NCBI GenBank assembly: GCA_934553185.1
Contig: CAKTFF010000007.1
Coordinates: 1 to 19,173 of the forward strand
DNA length: 19,173 nucleotides
Direction: 5' to 3'
Origin: an uncultured Devosia sp.
Lineage (GTDB): Bacteria; Pseudomonadota; Alphaproteobacteria; Rhizobiales; Devosiaceae
A program made the position numbers and the translations under genes. The notes under the pieces were generated by a model that was not told the origin of the DNA, searched no databases, and saw nothing but the letters and a program-made list of their open reading frames with translations. This document shows positions 6,812 to 14,545 of the stretch, piece by piece. Each line of letters starts with the position of its first letter. Positions within the stretch are counted from its first letter, which is position 1.

Positions 6812-6820
6812 TGACTCCTA

Positions 6821-6849
6821 TTGACGCCTAGGCACAATCCTATGCAGAT
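6821..6849 (+). promoter_or_regulatory. Possible promoter for hom
   Basis: TTGACG (6821-6826) is a good -35. At 17-base spacing the -10 would be GCAGAT (6844-6849), which is poor. If used, transcription would begin near 6856, almost at ATG 6858, giving a nearly leaderless mRNA. This agrees with the absence of an SD before hom. Confidence 0.3.
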
Positions 6850-6857
6850 GGCGCCCC

Positions 6858-8366
6858 ATGAGTGACATCGCTTCTTTCCGCCAAGCCGTCGAAACGTTTA
6901 TGTCTACCCGCGGCTGGACGCCGACGCGGTTCGGCCGCACCGTGGCGGGTGATCCGCTGTTTGTGTTCGATCTTCGCGAAGGGCGCGAACCGCGCTCGGA
7001 CACGCGGGCGAGAATTCTCAAAGCCATGCAGGATTTCGGCGACGGACAGGCTCTGCCGCCTTTGCGCGTCGGTGTCGCCGGCCTGGGAAATGTCGGAGCC
7101 ACCCTGGTGCGCATTCTCCAGAAGGATGGTGCCGAACTCACGCGCAAGCTGGGCCGCCAGCTTGTGGTCACCGCGGTAGCCGCGCGCTCCCGCTCGCGCG
7201 ATCGCGGCATCGACATTTCGGGCCTCGACTGGTTCGACGATCCGGTCGCCTTGGCTAAGTCTGATGGTATCGACCTGTTTGTCGAACTGATCGGAGGCGA
7301 AGACGGTCCGGCCTTTGCGGCGGTTAAGGCTGCATTGGAGAAGGGGCGACCGGTGGTTACCGCCAACAAGGCCCTGCTTGCCAAGCACGGCGTAACTCTG
7401 GCGAAACTGGCTGAAGAATCAGGCGCCCAGCTTGGCTTTGAAGCGGCGGTCGCCGGCGGCATTCCCGTCATCAAGACCCTGCGTGAGGGGCTGGGTTCGG
7501 CGCGGATCGCCAAGGTGTTCGGCATCATGAACGGCACCTGCAACTATATCCTCACCCGGATGGGCAACGAGTCCATCAGTTTCGCCGATTGCCTCAAGGA
7601 CGCGCAGGCGCTCGGTTATGCGGAAGCCGACCCAACCTTTGACGTCGAAGGTTTTGACACGGCGCACAAGCTTTCAATCCTCGCCACGCTCTGCTTCGGC
7701 TACGAAATCGCCCCCGACAAAATCAGGGTCGAGGGGATCAGCAAGATCACCCAGCACGACATCAAGGTCGCCGCCGAACTTGGGTACAAGATCAAGCTGC
7801 TCGGCATTGCGCAGCGCACCGATGAAGGCATCGAGCAGCGCGTTCATCCCACCTTCGTGCCCAAGGGCAGCGCTATTGCCGGTGTGGACGGCGTGATGAA
7901 CGCTGTGGCGCTCGAAACCGATCATGTCCATGAACTCCTGCTCGCCGGACCCGGCGCGGGCGGACCGCCCACTGCTGCTTCGGTGTTGTCGGACATTCTC
8001 GACATCGCCCGCGGAACGCGTGTGCCGCCTCTAGGTGTTCCAAGTGAAGAATTGCTGCCTTACAAGGATGCGCCCATGCGCGCGCATGAAGGCGGCTACT
8101 ATGTACGCCTCAATGCCAAGGATGTGCCCGGCGCATTGGCCTCGATCACAAGCCGCATGGCCGAACACGGCATTTCGCTGGATTCCGTCATCCAGCGTTC
8201 TGATCTCAGCGCCAAGGCCGTGGCGTCGGACGGATCGCCGAGCCGCACGGTGGTTTTGATCACCCAAAGAACTTTGGAGTCCGCTGTGCGTGAATCACTT
8301 GCGCAAATAGCAGGCGATGGGTTTATCGTTGGTCATCCGCAGTTGATCCGGATCGAAACGCTCTAA
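6858..8366 (+). CDS. hom: Homoserine dehydrogenase with an N-terminal HTH-like extension and C-terminal ACT domain
   Basis: NAD(P)H-dependent homoserine dehydrogenase (aspartate semialdehyde to homoserine; threonine and methionine pathway). The nucleotide site is VGVAGLGNVG (71-80), K171 lies in VTANKA, and E256, D267 and K271 (GYAEADP, EGFDTAHK) match yeast E208, D219 and K223. An ACT domain (about 414-490, YYVRLNAKDVPGALASI) implies amino-acid feedback. The enzyme core would be about 438 residues, the usual length, but the frame carries about 64 extra N-terminal residues. These read like small alphaproteobacterial lambda-repressor-like proteins: TPTRFGRTVAGDPLFVFDLR (21-40), then EGREPR and a TRARILKAM helix. 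There is no stop between the two parts. An internal ATG at 7026 (residue 57) could yield a normal-length enzyme. glpX follows after 34 bases. Confidence 0.93.
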   Translation: MSDIASFRQAVETFMSTRGWTPTRFGRTVAGDPLFVFDLREGREPRSDTRARILKAMQDFGDGQALPPLRVGVAGLGNVGATLVRILQKDGAELTRKLGRQLVVTAVAARSRSRDRGIDISGLDWFDDPVALAKSDGIDLFVELIGGEDGPAFAAVKAALEKGRPVVTANKALLAKHGVTLAKLAEESGAQLGFEAAVAGGIPVIKTLREGLGSARIAKVFGIMNGTCNYILTRMGNESISFADCLKDAQALGYAEADPTFDVEGFDTAHKLSILATLCFGYEIAPDKIRVEGISKITQHDIKVAAELGYKIKLLGIAQRTDEGIEQRVHPTFVPKGSAIAGVDGVMNAVALETDHVHELLLAGPGAGGPPTAASVLSDILDIARGTRVPPLGVPSEELLPYKDAPMRAHEGGYYVRLNAKDVPGALASITSRMAEHGISLDSVIQRSDLSAKAVASDGSPSRTVVLITQRTLESAVRESLAQIAGDGFIVGHPQLIRIETL

Positions 8367-8400
8367 GGACCCCAAAGGGGCCGGGCTCCCGGGGGGAAGC

Positions 8401-9387
8401 ATGAAACTGAGCAAGGCGGAGGACGAGAAGAGCCCTGCCAACCTGCACCGCAGCCTAACTTTGGAACTGGTGCGCGTCACTGAACGCGCAGCGATTGCTG
8501 CCGCCGAATGGCGCGGCAAGGGCAATGAACAGGCGGCGGACGAAGCCGCTGTCGCTGCCATGAAAGACGAACTCGACTCTGTCGCCATCTCTGGTCGCAT
8601 CGTTATCGGCGAAGGCGAGGAAAATGAGTGCGACAACCTTTACATCGGCCAAACCGTGGGTTCGGGCGAGGGGCCTCAGGTGGATATCGCAGTCGACCCG
8701 CTTGAGGGCGTGACGCTCTGCGCCAAGAACCAACCCGACTCCATTGTCGTGCTGGCAATGGCTGAGCGCGGTGGCCTGCTCAATGTCGCGCGCAACGTTT
8801 ATATGCACAAGATCGCCATCGGTGCCGACTACGCTCCGGGCACCGTCCATATTGACTGGACTCCCACCGAAAACGTCGGGGCATTGGCCAAGGCCAAGGG
8901 CGTTCCGCTCAGCGAGATCACCGCCATCGTCCTGGACCGGCCGCGCCATGCCGGGCTGATCGAGGAACTGCGCACGACGGGCGTTGCGGTCAAGCTGATC
9001 AGCGACGGCGACATTGCCGGGGTCATGCATGCGGTCAACACCGAAGACACCGGCATCGACATCTATCTGGGTTCTGGCGGGGCACCGGAAGGCGTTCTCG
9101 CCGCAGCGGCCTTGCGCTGCATCGGCGGGCAGATGCAGGGCAAGCTGATCCTCGACACCCCAGCCAAGCGCGACCGAGCCGCTGGCATGGGCATTCGCGA
9201 TCCCCATCGCATCTATGACGTGACTGAACTGGCCTCGGGCGACGTTCTGGTTGCTGCAACCGGCGTTACCGACGGCACCCTGCTCGAGGGCATCCGCCTC
9301 CGCCGCAACTCGGTTCAGACCAACACCATAGTGATGCGCTCCTGGAGCCAGACCGTGCGCTGGATCAAGGCCCAGCACGCGCGGTAG
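8401..9387 (+). CDS. glpX: Class II fructose-1,6-bisphosphatase
   Basis: A 328-residue GlpX-type, metal-dependent phosphatase that makes fructose 6-phosphate in gluconeogenesis. It aligns with E. coli GlpX throughout: AAD47 (E. coli D33), IGEGEE (69-74, with the E57 equivalent), DPLEG (99-103, D85 and E88) and GGAPEGVLAAAALR with the conserved Glu. One key residue differs: the Thr after DP-x-E-G (T90 in E. coli, T84 in M. tuberculosis) is V104, in DPLEGVTLCAK. A Thr is present at the next position (T105). The start has a strong purine-rich SD (GGGGGGAAGC). It lies 34 bases after hom, so the two are probably cotranscribed, as is common in related bacteria. Confidence 0.94.
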   Translation: MKLSKAEDEKSPANLHRSLTLELVRVTERAAIAAAEWRGKGNEQAADEAAVAAMKDELDSVAISGRIVIGEGEENECDNLYIGQTVGSGEGPQVDIAVDPLEGVTLCAKNQPDSIVVLAMAERGGLLNVARNVYMHKIAIGADYAPGTVHIDWTPTENVGALAKAKGVPLSEITAIVLDRPRHAGLIEELRTTGVAVKLISDGDIAGVMHAVNTEDTGIDIYLGSGGAPEGVLAAAALRCIGGQMQGKLILDTPAKRDRAAGMGIRDPHRIYDVTELASGDVLVAATGVTDGTLLEGIRLRRNSVQTNTIVMRSWSQTVRWIKAQHAR

Positions 9388-9468
9388 TGGGGAACATTAC
9401 CTCTCAACGAGGATAAGGGAACAACCACAACCCTTTTAACTCCGCACCAAATCGCCTACCTCTCGCTT

Positions 9469-11259
9469 ATGCCCGATGCGCCACGCCCCTTCCTAGATGT
9501 TTCCCGTTCCCTGACCGGTCGGACCTGGGTTGATCGATTGGATGCCGGCACCACCCGCACCGCCACAGCCATCGGGCAGCGCAGCGAGATCGGTGAAATC
9601 CTCGCGCGAGTGATGGCAGCCCGCGGCGTGGGCCTTGATGAAGCCGAGCGCTATCTTGAGCCCACCATTCGCGGCTTGATGCCGGACCCATCGACCTTGA
9701 CCGCAATGGATGCGCTGGCCGATCGCTTGGCCAAGGCAATCACCGATAGCGAATCCATTGCCCTGTTCGGCGATTACGATGTGGATGGCGCGTGCTCGTG
9801 TGCCTTGATGGCGCGCTATTTGCGCCACTTCGGCATCGAGCCGCAGGTGCACATCCCCGATCGCATCTTTGAAGGCTACGGTCCCAACATACCGGCGATG
9901 GACAAGCTGATCGACGGTGGCGCCACGCTGGTCATCACCCTTGATTGCGGAACCACGAGCGACGCGCCCATCGCTCATGCGCGCGGTCGTGGCGCGGACG
10001 TTCTGGTGATTGACCATCACCTCAGCGATCACGAACTTCCCCCCGCAACAGCTCTGGTCAATCCCAACCGGCCCGACGATATTTCGGGCCTCGGTTATCT
10101 TTGTGCGGCAGGAGTGACCTTTATGGTGCTGGTGGCGGTCAACCGCGCCTTGCGCCAGCGAGGCGACACCGGCCTGCCGGACCTTCTCAAGCTGCTTGAC
10201 CTGGTGGCGCTCGCCACCGTCTGCGACGTGGTTCCCTTGCTCGGCCTCAATCGGGCATTTGTGATGCGCGGCCTCGACATGGTGCGGCGCGGCGATAACC
10301 GCGGCATTGCTGCGCTGGCACTCGCAGCACGGCTGAACGGTCCGATCAACCCCTACCATCTCGGCTTCTTGATTGGTCCTCGGATCAATGCGGGTGGACG
10401 GATCGGCAATGCGGCGCTCGGCGCAGAACTGCTGACCATCGACGATGAACACCATGCGCTCGCCATCGCCGCTCGACTTGACGAGCTCAACAGCGAGCGG
10501 CAGCGCATTGAGGTCGAGGCCGTCGAGCAGGCCACAGCCGTAGCCGAGCTCGAGATCGGCAGTGGCGAAGGACCGCCGGTTCTCGTTCTCGCCTCTGCCG
10601 AATGGCATCCCGGCGTGGCTGGCTTGATTGCTGCCCGGTTGCGCGAACGCTTTGAACGCCCCGCCTTTGCCATCGCGCTGCAGGCGGATGGCACGGGGAC
10701 TGGCTCGGGTCGGTCTATGCCCGGAGTTGATCTTGGCCGGGCAGTGATCGAAGCGGTTGAACGCGGTCTTGTCCACAAGGGCGGTGGCCATGCCATGGCC
10801 GCTGGTGTGACGGTCAAACCGGGGCAACTTGGACCCTTCCGTGCCTTTCTGGCGGAAACGCTGTCGCGCGACGTGACTACGGCGCGGGCCGTCACCGCAT
10901 TGCCCATCGACGCGGCGCTGACGGCGCGCGGCGCCAGCCTCGACCTCGTCCACGATCTGGAACGGGCAGGGCCATACGGGTCGGGAAATCCCGGTCCGGT
11001 CTTCGCCTTTCCCGCGCATCGCGCCAAATTGGCCCAGGTCGTGGGTAAGGGCGGCCATGTCAGCTTCACCCTCACCTCGGAGGACGGCGCGCGGCTCAAG
11101 GCCATTGCGTTCAGGGCTGCAAACACCGCGCTCGGCGACGCTCTTCTGCGGGAAGGCGATACGGCATTTCACTTCGCCGGCTCGCTTTCAATCGATCACT
11201 ACCAGGGGCGCGAGCAGGTGCAGTTTCGCGTCACGGATCTGGCTCGTCCGCGGGGCTGA
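9469..11259 (+). CDS. recJ: Single-stranded-DNA-specific 5'-3' exonuclease RecJ
   Basis: A 596-residue DHH/DHHA1 nuclease that degrades single-stranded DNA 5' to 3' in recombination and mismatch repair. The metal motifs are all present: DYDVDG (102-107), LDCGTT (159-163), DHH (182-184) and CDVVPL (252-257), followed by GPRINAGGRIGNA (303-315). The DHHA1 domain carries GGGHAMAAG (438-446). A C-terminal OB-like domain ends with YQGREQVQFRVTDLARP. The N-terminus FLDVSRSLTGRTW is typical of the family, which supports ATG 9469 despite no obvious SD. The 81-base gap after glpX contains small CCTC/GAGG and AAGGG/CCCTT dyads only. Length is normal. Confidence 0.95.
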   Translation: MPDAPRPFLDVSRSLTGRTWVDRLDAGTTRTATAIGQRSEIGEILARVMAARGVGLDEAERYLEPTIRGLMPDPSTLTAMDALADRLAKAITDSESIALFGDYDVDGACSCALMARYLRHFGIEPQVHIPDRIFEGYGPNIPAMDKLIDGGATLVITLDCGTTSDAPIAHARGRGADVLVIDHHLSDHELPPATALVNPNRPDDISGLGYLCAAGVTFMVLVAVNRALRQRGDTGLPDLLKLLDLVALATVCDVVPLLGLNRAFVMRGLDMVRRGDNRGIAALALAARLNGPINPYHLGFLIGPRINAGGRIGNAALGAELLTIDDEHHALAIAARLDELNSERQRIEVEAVEQATAVAELEIGSGEGPPVLVLASAEWHPGVAGLIAARLRERFERPAFAIALQADGTGTGSGRSMPGVDLGRAVIEAVERGLVHKGGGHAMAAGVTVKPGQLGPFRAFLAETLSRDVTTARAVTALPIDAALTARGASLDLVHDLERAGPYGSGNPGPVFAFPAHRAKLAQVVGKGGHVSFTLTSEDGARLKAIAFRAANTALGDALLREGDTAFHFAGSLSIDHYQGREQVQFRVTDLARPRG

Positions 11260-11298
11260 ACCCGCTTAAACTCGCTGTCAAGCTGCGCAAACTGCTGC

Positions 11299-11326
11299 TT
11301 GCATATCCATTTGCGGCGGATACACT
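11299..11326 (+). promoter_or_regulatory. Possible promoter for the CFA-synthase-like gene
   Basis: TTGCAT (11299-11304) and TACACT (11321-11326), 16 bases apart, form a moderate sigma-70-like pair in the 186-base gap after recJ. The leader to ATG 11446 would be about 110 bases. Nothing else stands out in the gap. Confidence 0.25.
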
Positions 11327-11445
11327 CCTTTTGGCTCCGCATGGAACACGCTGTTGCAGCTGACTTGCCTTGCCGCCGACTTCAACCAAAGACGGCAGCC
11401 GACGCGTTGCCGCCCAGTCTGTCGATATCTGGATCAAGCGTCGTT

Positions 11446-12681
11446 ATGACCAAATCAGCAGCGGAAAACAGCAGAACCGGCGCAATGCCGTGGACTCATT
11501 TTGCTTCATGGGCGGTTGAGCAGATCGGGTTGCGCATGGTCGGCGAACCAACCCATGGTTCGGTCACAGTCATCCTGCCCAGCGGACGGACCCGCACGAT
11601 CGGCAATCCGGCCTCGGGCCTCCATTCGGTGCTGCGCCTCAACAATTTCCGCGTCATCACTGAAGCCATGCGGCGCGGTACGGTGGGGTTTGCTGCGGCG
11701 TACATGAACGGGGACATCGAGGTCGACGACCTGACGGCACTGTTTCGGTTTTTCCTGCAGAACCGGGACATGTTTGAGAACGCCAATCCCGGATTTTTCC
11801 GCAAGGCAGCGGGGGACCTGCACTACCACCTGTCGCGCGGCAACACGCTCGAAGGCTCAAAGAAGAACATCGCCGAGCACTATGATCTCGGCAACGACTT
11901 TTATGGCGAGTGGCTCGATCCATCGATGACCTATTCCTCTGCGCTTTTCACCCCTGGTGATCAGACCCTTGAAGAGGCGCAGCGCGCCAAGTATCGGCGG
12001 GTTGCCGACATGGCGGGCATCACCGAGGGCTCTTCGGTTCTGGAAATCGGTTGTGGCTGGGGCGGCTTCGCTGAAACGGTCGCGCGAGACTACAAGGCGC
12101 ATCTGCGCGGCATCACCCTTTCAGCCGAACAGCTCAGATACGGGCAGGAGCGCCTAGCGCGCCAAGGGCTCGATGATCTGGCAACGCTGGTCTTTGAGGA
12201 TTATCGACACACCAAAGGGCAATTCGATCATATCGGCTCCATTGAGATGATCGAGGCTGTAGGCGAGGATAACTGGCCCAGCTATTTTCAGGCCATCCAT
12301 GATCGTCTCAAGCCCGGGGGCACGGCGGCCATCCAGGCCATCACCATCAGCGAGGCAGATTTCGATGGCTATCGCAGCGGGCCCGACTTCATCCAGCGCT
12401 ACATCTTTCCCGGCGGCATGCTGCTGACCAAGACCGTAATGAAAGAGTTTGGCAACAAGTACAATCTCGTGCTGGAGAATGCCGAAACCTTCCGGCTGAG
12501 CTATGCTAAGACCCTCCGGCTCTGGCGCGAGCGCTTCCTTGAACGCTGGTCGGTAATCGCGCCACTCGGCTATGATGAACTGTTCAAGCGCAAGTGGGTC
12601 TACTATCTGAGCTATTGTGAAGCCGGTTTCACCGAAGGCTCAATAGACGTCGGCATCTATCAATATCGCAAGCCATCTTAG
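11446..12681 (+). CDS. Cyclopropane-fatty-acyl-phospholipid-synthase-like SAM methyltransferase
   Basis: A 411-residue SAM-dependent enzyme of the CFA synthase superfamily, acting on double bonds of membrane phospholipid acyl chains. The N-terminal lipid-binding region precedes AEHYDLGNDFYGEWLDP (143-159) and the SAM motif VLEIGCGWGGFA (198-209). The Glu matching E. coli E239 is kept (E270, IEMIEAVG), as are YY (387-388). Two bicarbonate-site residues differ: E. coli C139 is S165 (TYSSALF) and H266 is Q297 (IQAIT). It may therefore belong to the C-methylating or furan-fatty-acid-related branch rather than a classical Cfa; this is inference. ATG 11446 is preferred because residues upstream look non-coding, but the SD is weak; ATG 11485 is an alternative. 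It overlaps the convergent SDR gene by 4 bases. Confidence 0.88.
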   Translation: MTKSAAENSRTGAMPWTHFASWAVEQIGLRMVGEPTHGSVTVILPSGRTRTIGNPASGLHSVLRLNNFRVITEAMRRGTVGFAAAYMNGDIEVDDLTALFRFFLQNRDMFENANPGFFRKAAGDLHYHLSRGNTLEGSKKNIAEHYDLGNDFYGEWLDPSMTYSSALFTPGDQTLEEAQRAKYRRVADMAGITEGSSVLEIGCGWGGFAETVARDYKAHLRGITLSAEQLRYGQERLARQGLDDLATLVFEDYRHTKGQFDHIGSIEMIEAVGEDNWPSYFQAIHDRLKPGGTAAIQAITISEADFDGYRSGPDFIQRYIFPGGMLLTKTVMKEFGNKYNLVLENAETFRLSYAKTLRLWRERFLERWSVIAPLGYDELFKRKWVYYLSYCEAGFTEGSIDVGIYQYRKPS

Positions 12682-13436
12682 CGCCTCGGCTTCGGCAGCA
12701 GCGTCGCCATTAGCCTGAAGAATAGCGGGTAAGGCAGCCAGCGTACGACCTTCATCAGCCACACCATACGTCGCGGAAAAGCGATCTCGAAACGCTTTGA
12801 TCGGGTCAGTCCGTCGACGATCCGCCGCGCGGCATCGTCTGTCTCAAGCAGCAAGGGCATAGGGAAGTCGTTGCGGTCAGTCAGTTCGCTCCTGACGTAG
12901 CCGGGCGCGATCATGCGGACACAGATATTGTCGGGAGCCAATTCGACACGCTTTGTTTGAAGAAGGCTGATCAAAGCTGCCTTTGTAGAGGCATAGGCCG
13001 CAGCACGCGGGACACCAAAATACCCGGCAAGCGAGGTGACTACGGCAAACTGGCCGCCACCTTGAAGGCGCATTTGCGCGATCAGTGGATCGGCCACTCT
13101 GATGAGGCCAAGATAGTTGGCGTCCATTATCGAAGTGAATTCATCGATGTCGTAGCGACCCACCACGGTTGGCTGGGCAACGGCAACGCTGAAAACAAAG
13201 AGATCTATACGCCCGAGATCAGCCACAACATTGCGCACGGTATCGATCACCGCCTGATTGTCGCTTACATCCAAACCAAAACACCGCATGCGGGAACTTG
13301 CGGAGGCGACTTCAGCCAGCTTGTCGAGCCTGCGCCCCGAGATGGCCACTGTCCAGCCGCGCGCTGCTAAAAGTCTCGCTGTTGCGGCACCTATGCCCGA
13401 GCCGCCCCCGATAATCCAGGCCGTGCCAGTTTGCAT
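12678..13436 (-). CDS. Short-chain dehydrogenase/reductase
   Basis: A 252-residue classical SDR. The nucleotide-binding motif is GGGSGIG (10-16), and the catalytic set is N107, S135 (VVTSLAG), Y148 and K152 (YASTK). The NNAG motif after strand 4 is degenerate (FSVAVA, 82-87). The C-terminal 30 residues (MVWLMKVVRWLPYPLFFRLM) are amphipathic or hydrophobic with a basic tail, suggesting membrane association and a lipid-like substrate. The start is taken as ATG 13436, with GGA 7 bases upstream; ATG 13448 and GTG 13466 are in frame but lack an SD. Its stop overlaps the stop of the CFA-synthase-like gene. SDR genes often accompany such genes, which suggests related lipid chemistry, but here they are on opposite strands. 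Confidence 0.88.
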   Translation of the reverse strand: MQTGTAWIIGGGSGIGAATARLLAARGWTVAISGRRLDKLAEVASASSRMRCFGLDVSDNQAVIDTVRNVVADLGRIDLFVFSVAVAQPTVVGRYDIDEFTSIMDANYLGLIRVADPLIAQMRLQGGGQFAVVTSLAGYFGVPRAAAYASTKAALISLLQTKRVELAPDNICVRMIAPGYVRSELTDRNDFPMPLLLETDDAARRIVDGLTRSKRFEIAFPRRMVWLMKVVRWLPYPLFFRLMATLLPKPRR

Positions 13437-13523
13437 TATCAGTTCCATAAAGGTCAGAGGCAACACAGCACGAAAGCAGCCTTGGTCTCAAGCATGAGGT
13501 AAGCGGCACACCTGCAGCAAACA

Positions 13524-13538
13524 TGACTTGACTGATCA
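13524..13538. promoter_or_regulatory. Second candidate RirA-type operator (TGA-N9-TCA)
   Basis: TGA-CTTGACTGA-TCA lies 54 bases before the start of the second iron binding-protein gene. It overlaps TTGACT (13528-13533), a good -35 hexamer, so a bound repressor would block polymerase. The TTAGGT 17 bases further on is a poor -10. It resembles the site at 5763-5777. The rest of the gap after the SDR holds nothing I can assign. Confidence 0.45.
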
Positions 13539-13592
13539 GGTTATGCGCAATTAGGTAGCGCCGTTTTCAGCCACTTGATGAGACCGGGCGCC

Positions 13593-14543
13593 ATGTCCAA
13601 GACGATCCTGCTTGTTTCAACTGCAGCTACATTCGCGTTCCTGCCAACGATCGCTTCTGCCGAGCAATGGACTTTCACCGATAGCACCGGACAGACGGTA
13701 ACGCTTGAGGAAGTGCCGACCCGCATCATTGCCAGCCAAGACGCGGCGGCGGGCCTTATTCCCTTGGGTATTCGTCCTGTTGCGATCTACGCCGATAGTG
13801 CTGTTGCAGATGCCAAAGCGCTTGAAGGATTGGACCTGTCCGGCATCGAAATTATTGGCCAAGCTTGGGGCGAGGTGGACATCGAAAAAGCCGCAGCGTT
13901 CGATCCGCAACTCATCATCGCTGAATATTGGCCACTCGATGGGACGTGGAGTGGTGGGGAAAACGCTGAAACCGGCCTGAGCCCCTTGGCACCAATCACC
14001 GGCGTGACCCAGGGCAACTCTGTGGTCACCCTAATCGAAGATTATGAAGCCTTGGCGCAGAGCCTGGGCGCTGATCTCAGCGCCCCTGCGATCGCCCAGG
14101 ACAAGGCGGCATTTGAAAAGGCCAAGGCTGACTTTGAGGCGGCAACAGCAGCCAAGCCGAACCTGACCGCCATGGCTGTGTGGCCCGGTCCGGACGCACT
14201 CTATGTCGCTGCTGTCGCCGGTGCTGCCGAACTCATGGATTTCCGCGCCTGGGGCCTCAACCTCGTTGATCCGGAAGTGGCAGACGATCGCGGCTATTGG
14301 GAAACCCTGTCGTGGGAAAATGCCGACAAGTACCAACCCGACCTGCTCATGGTGGATAATCGATCGACCACGACCATGGAAACAACCAAGACCCAGCCAA
14401 CCTGGATGCTGATGGAAGCGGCCAAGGCAGGGGCTGTGACGGATTGGCCGGCCTTCTGGCTGCGCAACTACGGCGCTTACGCCGATGAACTTACCAAGAT
14501 CACGGCCACCATCAATGCCGCCGACGAGAACCTAACCGAATAG
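13593..14543 (+). CDS. Iron-siderophore ABC transporter periplasmic binding protein
   Basis: A 316-residue exported binding protein, first gene of a four-gene importer. The Sec signal peptide MSKTILLVSTAATFAFLPT ends near TIASA (23/24). Mature features are the FTDSTGQTVTLEEVPTR start typical of siderophore binders, DIEKAAAFDPQLIIAEY and a long helix rich in K, A and E near 170-190. It is a distant paralogue of the protein at 5817-6785. ATG 13593 is preferred over in-frame TTG 13575 and ATG 13578 because it gives a compact signal peptide; GAG about 10 bases upstream is a weak SD. The permease gene starts 2 bases after the stop, indicating one operon. The iron chelate is unknown, and no TonB receptor is in the window. 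Confidence 0.88.
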   Translation: MSKTILLVSTAATFAFLPTIASAEQWTFTDSTGQTVTLEEVPTRIIASQDAAAGLIPLGIRPVAIYADSAVADAKALEGLDLSGIEIIGQAWGEVDIEKAAAFDPQLIIAEYWPLDGTWSGGENAETGLSPLAPITGVTQGNSVVTLIEDYEALAQSLGADLSAPAIAQDKAAFEKAKADFEAATAAKPNLTAMAVWPGPDALYVAAVAGAAELMDFRAWGLNLVDPEVADDRGYWETLSWENADKYQPDLLMVDNRSTTTMETTKTQPTWMLMEAAKAGAVTDWPAFWLRNYGAYADELTKITATINAADENLTE

Positions 14544-14545
14544 CC

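Noticed and set aside
8455..9378. A 307-codon minus-strand open frame
   Set aside because: It is antisense to glpX and has no recognisable domain.
9388..9468. AAGGG/CCCTT dyad followed by TT between glpX and recJ as a terminator
   Set aside because: Only five pairs with an 11-base loop and a very short T run; too weak to call.
9493..11172. A 559-codon minus-strand open frame
   Set aside because: It is antisense to recJ, which has all nuclease motifs; long antisense frames are common in GC-rich genes.
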